Shown here piece after piece: positions 8,650 to 16,500 of a stretch of DNA of 64,000 bases; within the stretch, counting starts at the first letter, position 1; every line of letters starts with the position of its first letter. The DNA comes from Oceanirhabdus sp. W0125-5 (lineage in GTDB: Bacteria > Bacillota > Clostridia > Clostridiales > Clostridiaceae), in the NCBI RefSeq assembly GCF_027938815.1, contig NZ_CP115913.1:2142001-2206000 (forward strand), written 5' to 3'. The position numbers were made by a program, and so were the translations under genes. Below the pieces are notes generated by a model. That model did not search any database, was not told the DNA's origin, and worked only from the letters and a program-made list of their open reading frames with translations.

Positions 8650-9273
8650 GTGAATTATAATATTGAAGTTATTAAGAAAAATGATTTTAAAACTAGTGAA
8701 TGGTCTGGAGGAACAACAACTCAACTTATGATATACCCTAAGGATTCGCTATACAGTGAGCGTAACTTTAAATGGAGATTAAGTTCAGCAAAAGTTGAAG
8801 TAGAGGAATCCATTTTTACAAATTTACCGGGAATTTGGAGACTAATTATGGTTATCGAAGGAGAGTTACACCTTGAACATAAAGGTCATCATAAAGCTTA
8901 TTTAAAACCATTCCAACAGGATTCTTTTAGTGGTGAATATGAAACTAGGAGTTTTGGAAAAGTTACAGATTTTAATTTAATGATGGGAAATGGTTGTAAA
9001 GGCGCTTTAGAACATCTCTCATTAAATAGAGGGGAGTCAAAGAATATTAGTTTTATCTGTGATATAGGGGAAGACCTTACAGAAATAACTGAAGTGTTTT
9101 ATTGTGTAGAGGGAGAAATAGAAATTTTAACTGAAAATAATGAAAAAATAAATTTATTTAAAGGTGATTTGATTTCAGTAACTAGAGGTGAAAAGGAAAA
9201 TCCATTAACATTTAAATTCACCAATAATAAACAGGCTCAAGTTAAAATAATTAAGGCAGTAGTATATTATTAA
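8650..9273 (+). CDS. HutD/Ves family cupin protein, 207 aa
   Basis: The N-terminal part reads NDFKTSEWSGGTTTQL and FKWRLSSAKVEVEESIFTNLPG, typical of the HutD/Ves family of bicupin proteins, whose biochemical role is poorly defined. I chose the GTG at 8650, 7 bases after a GAGGG site. An in-frame ATG at 8626 would add eight residues but has no good site. The gene lies 32 bases after the isoprenoid-synthase-like gene and before a strong terminator, so the two form an operon. No hut genes are nearby, so a role in histidine use has no support here. Confidence 0.85.
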   Translation: MNYNIEVIKKNDFKTSEWSGGTTTQLMIYPKDSLYSERNFKWRLSSAKVEVEESIFTNLPGIWRLIMVIEGELHLEHKGHHKAYLKPFQQDSFSGEYETRSFGKVTDFNLMMGNGCKGALEHLSLNRGESKNISFICDIGEDLTEITEVFYCVEGEIEILTENNEKINLFKGDLISVTRGEKENPLTFKFTNNKQAQVKIIKAVVYY

Positions 9274-9275
9274 AA

Positions 9276-9316
9276 AATAGAGGAACTGTATTCGAATATA
9301 CAGTTCCTCTATTTTT
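9276..9316. terminator. Bidirectional terminator between convergent genes
   Basis: AGAGGAACTGTAT pairs with ATACAGTTCCTCT. T-runs flank both sides, so it ends the HutD operon and the minus-strand GGDEF-EAL gene. Confidence 0.88.
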
Positions 9317-9334
9317 AGATTGTAAATTTTATAG

Positions 9335-11404
9335 CTATTTCTTAAGTTTATTATTATAAAATTCTAAAAAGTTCTCTTTAGGCATAGGTCTTCCGAAAAA
9401 GTAACCCTGCATTTCATCACAATTATTTGCTTTTAAGAAATTAACTTGGTCTTCATTCTCTACACCTTCAGCTACAATACCAAGTTCAAGGCTTTTTCCT
9501 AAAGCTAAAACGGTAGAAGCAATTATAGAATTATCCTTTTTTCCATCTATCTTTCCAACAAAAGACTTATCAATTTTTAATTTATTTACAGAAAAACTAT
9601 TTAATTTACTTAAAGAAGAATAGCCTGTACCAAAATCGTCTATAGAGAATTTAACACCCATATCTCTCAATTCATTTATTACCTTTACAGTGTATTCTAC
9701 ATTTTTCATGGCTACACTTTCAGTTATTTCTAACTCAAGATATTTTGCCTCAAGACCTGTATCTTTTAAAGCATTAGATACCATTTTAGTTAGGTCCTGA
9801 AGTTCAAATTGACGTGCAGAAAGGTTAACTGCTACTGTTAAAGGTGGCAGTCCTGCGTTTTGTAAGGCTTTAGTATGTGCACAAGCAGTTCGAAGTACCC
9901 ACTCACCAATAGGTACGATTAATCCAGTCTCTTCAGCTAAAGGAATAAATTTTACTGGTGGAACTAATCCCCATTTAGGATGCTGCCAACGTACTAAAGC
10001 TTCCATCCCAATTACATCTTCAGTTTTAGTGTTTACCTTTGGTTGATAATAGAGTACAAATTCATTATATTCTATCGCCCTACGCAAACTATTTTCCATT
10101 GCTAATCTCTCAAGGGCTTTTGCATTCATTGCAGGGGTATAAAGCTGGAAGTTATTTTTACCTTCTTCTTTAGCTCTGTACATAGCAACATCTGCATTTG
10201 TCAATAATGTTTCATCATCTTCTCCATCATCAGGAAAAACAGTTACTCCAATACTAATTGTTAGATAAAGCTCATGAGTATCTATGACTATAGGTTGCCT
10301 AATGGATTCAAGAATTTTATCAGCAATTTTGCCTACAACTTCTTCATGTGTTATTCCAGGAAGTAAAACAACAAATTCATCTCCTCCAAGTCTGGCAACA
10401 GTATCTTGTTCGCGTAAACAACCTTTTAATCTATTGGCAACTTCCTTTAATAATTTATCACCAATATCATGACCTAAGGTGTCATTAATAAGTTTAAATC
10501 TATCTAAATCTAAAAACATTACTGCTAATTTTTCATGTGTTCGTTTAGTACGTGAAATCTCCACAGTAATACGTTCTTTTAATAAAAGTCTGTTTGGGAG
10601 ACCCGTTAAAGAATCATAAAAAGCTTGATATCTGATCATTTCTTCATATTGTTTTCGTTTTGTAATATCCCTTAGTATAATAGAGAAATAACATTTATCA
10701 TCCACGTAAAATTTACTTAATGTAAAATCAATAGGGATTGAGGAGTTATCTTTTTTATGTCCTATTATTTCATTATGTATATCTGTAACTTCATTAGGGT
10801 CATTATGACAACCTTTTTTATAAACTTGAGGTATAAGGGTTGTAATATCTTTTTCTAGAATCTCATTTGATGCATATCCAAAAATTTCTTCGGCTGTTGG
10901 ATTAATATACTTAATAATACCTTCAATATCAATGGTAATAATTCCTTCTTCAGCATGCTCAATAATTGAGCGGGCAAATGCTTCACTTTGATCAAGAGAT
11001 ATCTCAGTTTGTCTTGCATGGATTAAGCGTTTTAAACGTTGTCGTAAAACTGCCCAATTTATAGGTTTACTAATATAATCAGTTGCGCCTGCTTCAAAGG
11101 CTTGATTAACTGAATCTTCATCTTCTAAAGAAGTAACCATAATTACAGGAGTACGATTTCCGTTAGGTAATTCTTGAAGCTTTGAACATGTAGTAATTCC
11201 GTTCATTCCAGGCATTACAAAGTCCATTAAAACAACATCAGGTTTAGCTTGTTTAAAAATGGCAATTGCTTTAATTCCATCTTCTGCTTCAAGAACCTCA
11301 TAACCTTCATTTTCTAGAAAATTACGAAATGTAGAGCGGATAAATTTTGAATCATCAACTATAAGGATTAAAGATTTCTTTTTGTCAAAAATATTATTAA
11401 TCAT
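9335..11404 (-). CDS. Response regulator with PAS, GGDEF and EAL domains, 689 aa
   Basis: This is a c-di-GMP turnover protein under phosphorelay control. The receiver domain covers about 10-130 with the phospho-acceptor D61 (VVLMDFVMPG). A PAS domain covers about 140-250. The diguanylate cyclase domain has an intact GGDEF (340-344) and a full inhibitory RxxD site (R331-D334) five residues before it. The EAL domain retains EAL (468-470) and later DDFGTGYSS, so both activities look possible. No membrane segment or partner kinase is nearby. Its AGGAG site lies 15 bases before this ATG; a five-codon minigene sits between them. Confidence 0.95.
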   Translation of the reverse strand: MINNIFDKKKSLILIVDDSKFIRSTFRNFLENEGYEVLEAEDGIKAIAIFKQAKPDVVLMDFVMPGMNGITTCSKLQELPNGNRTPVIMVTSLEDEDSVNQAFEAGATDYISKPINWAVLRQRLKRLIHARQTEISLDQSEAFARSIIEHAEEGIITIDIEGIIKYINPTAEEIFGYASNEILEKDITTLIPQVYKKGCHNDPNEVTDIHNEIIGHKKDNSSIPIDFTLSKFYVDDKCYFSIILRDITKRKQYEEMIRYQAFYDSLTGLPNRLLLKERITVEISRTKRTHEKLAVMFLDLDRFKLINDTLGHDIGDKLLKEVANRLKGCLREQDTVARLGGDEFVVLLPGITHEEVVGKIADKILESIRQPIVIDTHELYLTISIGVTVFPDDGEDDETLLTNADVAMYRAKEEGKNNFQLYTPAMNAKALERLAMENSLRRAIEYNEFVLYYQPKVNTKTEDVIGMEALVRWQHPKWGLVPPVKFIPLAEETGLIVPIGEWVLRTACAHTKALQNAGLPPLTVAVNLSARQFELQDLTKMVSNALKDTGLEAKYLELEITESVAMKNVEYTVKVINELRDMGVKFSIDDFGTGYSSLSKLNSFSVNKLKIDKSFVGKIDGKKDNSIIASTVLALGKSLELGIVAEGVENEDQVNFLKANNCDEMQGYFFGRPMPKENFLEFYNNKLKK

Positions 11405-11415
11405 AATTTTCTCAT
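11401..11415 (-). other. Possible five-codon leader minigene (MRKL) coupled to the GGDEF-EAL gene
   Basis: GAAAGGAG is 4 bases before an ATG that encodes M-R-K-L and then TGA. The TGA overlaps the ATG of the GGDEF-EAL gene as ATGA. The site is too far (15 bases) to be ideal for the main start, so coupled re-initiation is plausible. This is inference from spacing only. Confidence 0.3.
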
Positions 11416-11552
11416 TGAGCTCCTTTCGGTTGTTCGGTATGTATAAGTAAATAATTATTATTCTTATTAATAGTAGTTTATGAAATTATTATATCATAAC
11501 AATACAAAAAAATATGTACGAATGTAGAAAAATGTCGCAGAAGAATAACAAA

Positions 11553-11576
11553 GGCATGCAACCTAAGTTACATGCC
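11553..11576 (-). terminator. Terminator of the first spore protein gene
   Basis: On the minus strand GGCATGTAACTT pairs with AGGTTGCATGCC, followed by a U-rich TTTGTTATT. Confidence 0.75.
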
Positions 11577-11602
11577 GTAGAGATTTATAGTGCGATATTT
11601 AA

Positions 11603-11782
11603 TTATAGATTTTGTTCGTACTGCTGTACCATTTTCTTAACCATTTCTCCACCAACAGAACCGCATTCCTTAGCTGTTAAGTTTCCATTATACTCAGTAA
11701 AGTGAACACCTAGTTCTCTAGCAGTTTCCATTTTAAATCTTGCTAATCCAGCTTTTGCTTCAGGTACTAAATTTTTAGACAT
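11603..11782 (-). CDS. Small acid-soluble spore protein, alpha/beta type, 59 aa
   Basis: Alpha/beta SASPs coat DNA in the forespore and protect it from UV and heat; germination protease degrades them. The sequence has the family blocks LVPEAKAGLARFKMETA near the N-terminus, the GPR-site-like region ELGVHFTEYNGNLTAKECG, and the C-terminal block VGGEMVKKMV. It starts at an ATG after AGGAGG. It is very close to the gene at 52037-52216 and to the pseudogene at 20700-20883, and shares upstream sequence with both. Confidence 0.95.
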   Translation of the reverse strand: MSKNLVPEAKAGLARFKMETARELGVHFTEYNGNLTAKECGSVGGEMVKKMVQQYEQNL

Positions 11783-11859
11783 TAGATATTCCTCCTTTAT
11801 ATTGCTTTTGTAAAGCTTTTGTATTGCTTTACATTAATAGTTTGTACTTTTTGAAAGAT

Positions 11860-11897
11860 ATTATGATGGTAGATTAACGGGATTAATGGTTAGAATT
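11860..11897 (-). promoter_or_regulatory. Conserved upstream block of the spore protein gene, probable forespore (sigma-G-type) promoter
   Basis: The minus strand reads TTCTAACCA, about 18 bases, then CATCATA. CATCATA fits the CATnnTA -10 of sigma-F/G promoters; the -35 match is weak. The same two blocks with the same spacing precede the spore protein loci at 20883 and 52216. Conservation is seen; the sigma assignment is inferred. Confidence 0.55.
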
Positions 11898-12103
11898 TCA
11901 TACCTGTAAATAGCTAATTTTAAATTGATTTAACAAATTTCATATGAATTTTATGTTATAATTATAAAAGAAAAATTTAGAGACTTGAAATGTTTTTTGA
12001 AGTTGAAAATTATTTGTGAGTAAAAATAATATTAGTACAGTAATTCAGGTATAAGATACAATATTAATTTTTAAATTGTATTTCTAAAATATTTGGAGGT
12101 GAA

Positions 12104-13462
12104 ATGTTGGAAAAATTTATTAAACTAATGAAAAGTAAAAAGATACTGATTTTATCAATTATAACTATGTCAATGCCAGCTATTCTTGAAATGGCATTAA
12201 ATACGATGCTTGGTGTGGCTGATACAATTATGATAAGTAAATTTATAGGTAAAGAAGCGCTATCTGCTGTAGGATTTGCTAATCAAATTGTATTTGCACT
12301 GATATTTATTTTTTCATCATTCAATACTGGAGCTGTAGCAATGATTTCAAGAGCTTTTGGAGAAAAGAACTTTGATAAACTAAAGCAGGTTGCAGAGCAG
12401 AATGTTGTATTAAATCTTATTATTGGTATTACAATATCTATTGCAGTATATATTTTCAGAAATAGTATCTTTGGTATTTATTCTATTTCTGAAGAGGTAT
12501 TCAGAAATACTATCACATATTTTAATATAATAATTATTGGAATGGTTCCTATGTTCTTAAGTTTTTCTTATGCAGCTATTTTAAGAGGATCTGGAGACAC
12601 AAAAACACCAATGAAAATCACTGCAATTGCTAATGGGGTGAATATAATTGGTAACTACTTATTGATTAAAGGGATAGGCCCTTTACCTGAGATGGGAATA
12701 GCAGGTGCGGCGCTTTCAACATCCATATCAAGAATAATTGCAGTACTTTTATATATTTATATTTTATATATTAAAGACAGCTCAATTAAATTGAAATTTG
12801 AGTTATTCATTAATAAAAAAATAGTAAAGCCTTTGTGGCGTATAAGTATGCCAGGAGCATTTGAACAGGCATTAATGCAGGGGTCATTTGTTGTATTGGG
12901 TGTCATTATATCTCAATTAGATACATCATCTGAAGCTGCATTCAGGATTCTAATCCAAGTTGAATCACTATCCTTTATGCCGGCAGTTGGTATATCCATT
13001 GCAACAGCAACTCTTGTTGGTAAGGCTTTAGGTGAAAAAGATGTTCACAAAGCTTCTGAAACTGGATATATTTCTTCAGCACTTGGAGTTATTTGGGGTA
13101 TTTTAATGGCAATTGTATTTATAGCAATTCCAGGGGGAATTCTAAAGGCCTTTTCCTCAGATACATCTGTGCTAGCAATAGGCGCAACTGCTATGCTATT
13201 TCTAGCATTAAATCAGCCAGGACTCAATTTTATGATTGTAATGTCAGGTGCATTAAGAGGAGCAGGGGATACAACAGCAGTTATGTTATATACATCTCTA
13301 AGGCTTTGGGTAATTTTCGTACCGATTTCATCTTTGTTAATATTAGTATTAAATATGGGAATTGCAGCAGTTTGGTATGCAGAAATATTATCATTTGTTA
13401 TTTTCTCTGTAGTCATATTCTTGCGTTTTAGGAGTAAGAAATGGGCAGATGTAAAAGTTTAA
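12104..13462 (+). CDS. MATE family multidrug/cation antiporter, 452 aa
   Basis: This is a membrane exporter with about 12 hydrophobic segments in two MatE halves. Family features include EMALNTMLGVADTIMISKFIG in the first helix pair, GAVAMISRAFG, and ILRGSGDTKTPM; the second half has the matching ALRGAGDTTAVM. MATE proteins export drugs or metabolites using Na+ or H+ gradients; the substrate cannot be told from sequence. The start follows TGGAGGTG. The gene is alone: a 320-bp spacer with only the spore protein promoter block lies upstream, and an IS3 element follows. Confidence 0.93.
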   Translation: MLEKFIKLMKSKKILILSIITMSMPAILEMALNTMLGVADTIMISKFIGKEALSAVGFANQIVFALIFIFSSFNTGAVAMISRAFGEKNFDKLKQVAEQNVVLNLIIGITISIAVYIFRNSIFGIYSISEEVFRNTITYFNIIIIGMVPMFLSFSYAAILRGSGDTKTPMKITAIANGVNIIGNYLLIKGIGPLPEMGIAGAALSTSISRIIAVLLYIYILYIKDSSIKLKFELFINKKIVKPLWRISMPGAFEQALMQGSFVVLGVIISQLDTSSEAAFRILIQVESLSFMPAVGISIATATLVGKALGEKDVHKASETGYISSALGVIWGILMAIVFIAIPGGILKAFSSDTSVLAIGATAMLFLALNQPGLNFMIVMSGALRGAGDTTAVMLYTSLRLWVIFVPISSLLILVLNMGIAAVWYAEILSFVIFSVVIFLRFRSKKWADVKV

Positions 13463-13478
13463 TAAATGAATAGTCCTA

Positions 13479-13490
13479 GGGACGGTTATT
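13479..13490 (+). repeat. Stray copy of the GGGACGGTTATT repeat
   Basis: GGGACGGTTATT lies between the MATE stop and the IS3 end. It matches the GGGGACGGTTAATAAA family clustered around the REP-associated transposase at 38021-38932. Confidence 0.55.
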
Positions 13491-13514
13491 AAAACCATTA
13501 TGAGAAATAAAATG

Positions 13515-13565
13515 TACCCTATAGAGTAGACACTATAAAAAAAGTCTACTTTATAGGGTATTTTT
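13515..13565 (+). terminator. Hairpin in the left end of the IS3 element
   Basis: TACCCTATAGAGTAGAC pairs with GTCTACTTTATAGGGTA and is followed by TTTTT. It can terminate MATE transcription entering the element and so shield the transposase from outside promoters. Confidence 0.7.
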
Positions 13566-13603
13566 ATGTATAATTAAATAAATGAGAATTCGGGGGATAA
13601 AAA

Positions 13604-14023
13604 ATGAGTAAAAAGATATTTACAGAAGAACAAATAGAAACTTTGGCACAAAACAAATACGTAAAAAATGTCACTAATAAAGCAATTACGTATACTGATG
13701 AATTCAAAAAAATCTTTATAGCTGAGAATCAGAACGGAAAATTCCCTAGAGAAATATTCGAAGAATGTGGATTTGATGTAGATATCATAGGAATTGAAAG
13801 AGTAAGATCATCTGGTAAAAGGTGGAGAGCTGCTTATAGACATAATGGTGTATGTGGTTTAGCTGATACAAGAAGAAACAATTCAGGAAAGCCAACAACT
13901 AAAGAGCTTTCTTTAGAGGAGAAATATGCACGACTCCAAGCACAAAATAATTTACTGAAAGCTGAGAACGAACTTCTAAAAAAGCTCGATATGATGGAAA
14001 GGATGATGACGCGAAAGAAATAA
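13604..14023 (+). CDS. IS3 transposase OrfA, 139 aa
   Basis: OrfA supplies the DNA-binding part of the IS3 transposase. It has an N-terminal helix-turn-helix region and a C-terminal leucine-zipper-like helix (LEEKYARLQAQNNLLKAENE). Near its end the codons CTA AAA AAG form an A-AAA-AAG slippery heptamer (13978-13984). A -1 shift there leads into an open frame that joins OrfB, so a fused OrfAB of about 445 residues is expected to be the active enzyme. OrfA alone would act as a regulator, as in other IS3 elements. Confidence 0.92.
   Translation: MSKKIFTEEQIETLAQNKYVKNVTNKAITYTDEFKKIFIAENQNGKFPREIFEECGFDVDIIGIERVRSSGKRWRAAYRHNGVCGLADTRRNNSGKPTTKELSLEEKYARLQAQNNLLKAENELLKKLDMMERMMTRKK
13978..13984 (+). 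promoter_or_regulatory. Programmed -1 frameshift site (A AAA AAG)
   Basis: The heptamer is in the correct X-XXY-YYZ phase of orfA. After the shift the frame reads GCT CGA TAT GAT and is open into orfB with no stop. This matches known IS3/IS150 frameshifting. Confidence 0.85.
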
Positions 14024-14079
14024 AAATACTTCCTAAGGACAAGTTTATAATAATAAGAGATACAGTTAAAAAATATAAC

Positions 14080-14940
14080 TTGAAAAATATGATTAGTTAT
14101 TTATGTAATCTATCGGGCGTATCAAGGTCAGGATACTATAATTATTTTTCTGCAACAGCCATGGAATCAAGAAATAAGCGAGAGCTTTGTGATGAAGTAG
14201 CAAAAGACTTGATTTTAAAAGCATACAAGTTCAAGAATCGTAAAAAAGGTGCTCGTCAAATTAAACTGACATTAGACGGTCAGTTTGGTATTGTATATAA
14301 TTTAAAGCGTATAAGGAGAATAATGAGAAAATACAACATTGTTTGCCCCATAAGGAAGGCTAATCCTTATAGAAGAATGGCGAAAGCCACCCATGAGCAC
14401 AGAGTTGTCCCTAATTTATTGAATAGAGAGTTTAAACAAAATATCCCCGGAAAAGTACTGCTTACAGATATAACTTATCTAACGTATGGTAATAACAAAA
14501 GAGCATATCTATCTACGATTAAAGACGGTTCTACTAATGAGATACTAGCTTATAACGTAGCCACTAGCTTATCGCTAGATATCGCCACTGATACAATATA
14601 TAAATTATTGAATAATAAAGATATTACTCTTGCCCCTGATGCCTTTATCCATTCAGATCAAGGAGCACATTACACTAGCCCCAATTTCCAAAAGTTAGTG
14701 AAAAGTTTTGGATTAGGACAATCAATGTCTAGACGAGGAAATTGTTGGGATAATGCACCTCAAGAATCATTCTTTGGACATTTTAAGGATGAGGCTTACA
14801 TTAAATCATGCACAGCTCTGGACGAGCTTAAAGATGAAATAGATGAATACATGGATTACTATAACAATTACAGATATCAATGGAATTTAAAGAAGATGAC
14901 TCCTGTATCATTCAGAAATCATCTTCAAGCTGCTGCATAG
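14080..14940 (+). CDS. IS3 transposase OrfB, DDE integrase core, 286 aa
   Basis: OrfB carries the catalytic rve domain. The N-terminal part has the HTH-21-like block (KGARQIKLTLDGQFGIVYN, KRIRRIMRKYNI). The DDE residues sit in LLTDITYL, FIHSDQGAHYTS and NAPQESFFGHFKDE. All are intact. The TTG at 14080 is the first possible start, but translation through the orfA frameshift is the likely main route because the -1 frame is open well upstream of it. No internal stop or frameshift suggests decay. Confidence 0.93.
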   Translation: MKNMISYLCNLSGVSRSGYYNYFSATAMESRNKRELCDEVAKDLILKAYKFKNRKKGARQIKLTLDGQFGIVYNLKRIRRIMRKYNIVCPIRKANPYRRMAKATHEHRVVPNLLNREFKQNIPGKVLLTDITYLTYGNNKRAYLSTIKDGSTNEILAYNVATSLSLDIATDTIYKLLNNKDITLAPDAFIHSDQGAHYTSPNFQKLVKSFGLGQSMSRRGNCWDNAPQESFFGHFKDEAYIKSCTALDELKDEIDEYMDYYNNYRYQWNLKKMTPVSFRNHLQAAA

Positions 14941-15089
14941 TCTTTTTTTATAATGTCCTTGACAAAGGGTACATTTTAAAATCATAGTGGTTTTTTTCAT
15001 TGAAATAAAAGTTACAAATTGTATAAAAGTTGTGACAAAACTGTGACATTAGAAAACTAAAATCATAAGTGAAAGGAGGTGCAGCACAG

Positions 15090-15800
15090 TTGGAAGGTCA
15101 AAAGTTCAGGCATGAATACAAATATCACATTAACACTATGGATTATATTTCTTTAAAAAATAAGTTAAATAAATTTATGAGTTTAGATAACAATGCAATT
15201 AATGGGTGTGATTATAATATTAAAAGTTTATATTTTGATGATTTCAAGAATACAGCATTATTTGAAAAGATATTAGGAGTAAAGGATAGATATAAGTTTA
15301 GAATAAGAATTTATAACAATAAATCAGACTTAATAAAGTTGGAGAAGAAGATTAAACATGGACATCTTGTTGCAAAACAGTGGACTAGTGTTACAAAAGA
15401 AGAATGTGAGAATATTTTAGCAAGAGATTATAGCTTCATAAATAATAATTCACATCCTGTGCTAAAGGACTTTTACAGTCATATTAAAGCATTTAATTTA
15501 GAACCAAAGGTAATAGTTGATTATGATAGAGAGGCATACACATACAAAGCTGGAAATGTGAGAATAACTTTTGATAAAAGGTTAAAAACAGGGGTAAATG
15601 ACTTAGGCTTGTTAAATCCAGAAGTGCCTTTAATTACTGCCTTAGAGAATAATATTATTGTAATGGAATTAAAGTATGATGAGTACTTGCCATCACATAT
15701 TAGAGATATTCTATCTATAGGAAACAGGGAAGCGTTATCAAATTCAAAATATGTTATTTGTAGAAAATACACAAAAACAAATATGTGGGAGGAGAATTAA
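15090..15800 (+). CDS. VTC-domain protein, polyphosphate polymerase-like, 236 aa
   Basis: VTC domains form a tunnel enzyme that in yeast makes polyphosphate from ATP. Here FRHEYKYHI at the N-terminus, SLYFDD, KDRYKFRIRIY, KLEKKIKHGHLVAKQW and VIVDYDREAY give the expected alternating basic and acidic strands. I chose the TTG at 15090, 10 bases after AAAGGAGG; the GTG at 15069 is upstream of that site. The DUF4956 gene follows after one base, then CotH, so the three form an operon. The substrate in bacteria is not established. An IS3 element lies about 110 bp upstream. Confidence 0.88.
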   Translation: MEGQKFRHEYKYHINTMDYISLKNKLNKFMSLDNNAINGCDYNIKSLYFDDFKNTALFEKILGVKDRYKFRIRIYNNKSDLIKLEKKIKHGHLVAKQWTSVTKEECENILARDYSFINNNSHPVLKDFYSHIKAFNLEPKVIVDYDREAYTYKAGNVRITFDKRLKTGVNDLGLLNPEVPLITALENNIIVMELKYDEYLPSHIRDILSIGNREALSNSKYVICRKYTKTNMWEEN

Positions 15801-15801
15801 T

Positions 15802-16485
15802 ATGGGAGAAAAAATTACTTTCATGGATGTTTTCAAAAATAGCTTTACAGAGAATTTTGGTCAGTTAAGTATTTCAACGATTGTTTTATCATTAGGAATA
15901 ACTTTTGTTTTAGGATTATTTATATTTTATATATATAAGAAAACTTATAATGGAGTGTTATATACAAAAAGTTTCAACGTATCACTATTGTTAATTTCAT
16001 TAGTAACTTGTGTGGTTATCCTTGCAATTTCATCTAATGTAGTGTTATCCCTAGGTATGGTAGGTGCACTGAGTATTGTTAGATTTAGAACAGCAGTTAA
16101 AGATTCTATGGATTTAGTGTATATGTTTTGGGCTATAGCAGTTGGGATAGTAAATGGAGCAGGACTATTTTTATTAGGTATTATAGGATCTGGAATAATT
16201 GCTGTAATTCTTATAGCTATGAATAAGTTTGATTATAATGATAATGCATATTTACTAATTATGAACTATGATGATTCAGCAGATGAGAACAAGCTTTTAG
16301 AATCAATTAAAGCAGAAGCTAAAAAATGTAAAATTAAATCAAAGTCATTCAATAAGAATCAAGGAGAACTAACTTTAGAACTGAGATTAATTAAAGAAAA
16401 TGCTTCTTTTGTTAATAATATTACAAAAGAAAGAGGAGTATCAAATGCAATGTTAGTTAGTTATAATGGCGATTACACATCTTAA
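15802..16485 (+). CDS. DUF4956 membrane protein, 227 aa
   Basis: The start ATG follows GGGAGGAG. About four hydrophobic segments fill residues 20-145, including GITFVLGLFIFYIY and LVTCVVILAISSNVVLSLGMVGALSIVRFRT. That last stretch (GMVGALSIVRFRTAVKD) is the signature of DUF4956. The C-terminal 80 residues are soluble with an alpha/beta pattern. Members are regularly found beside VTC and CotH genes; function is unknown. I infer a membrane partner of the VTC enzyme, perhaps moving its product. Confidence 0.85.
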   Translation: MGEKITFMDVFKNSFTENFGQLSISTIVLSLGITFVLGLFIFYIYKKTYNGVLYTKSFNVSLLLISLVTCVVILAISSNVVLSLGMVGALSIVRFRTAVKDSMDLVYMFWAIAVGIVNGAGLFLLGIIGSGIIAVILIAMNKFDYNDNAYLLIMNYDDSADENKLLESIKAEAKKCKIKSKSFNKNQGELTLELRLIKENASFVNNITKERGVSNAMLVSYNGDYTS

Positions 16486-16500
16486 TAAGAGGTGATAGAT

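Larger units (their letters stand above)
13508..14978 (+). mobile_element. IS3-family insertion sequence, about 1.47 kb
   Basis: The imperfect inverted ends begin TAAAATGTACCCT on both sides and stay similar for about 40 bases. By the usual TG...CA rule the element is 13513-14973. If the shared TAAAA is included, a 3-bp AAA flanks each end, but the AT-rich context makes the target duplication uncertain. It carries overlapping orfA and orfB with a slippery heptamer. It separates the MATE gene from the VTC operon and may have displaced that operon's upstream region. Confidence 0.9.
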
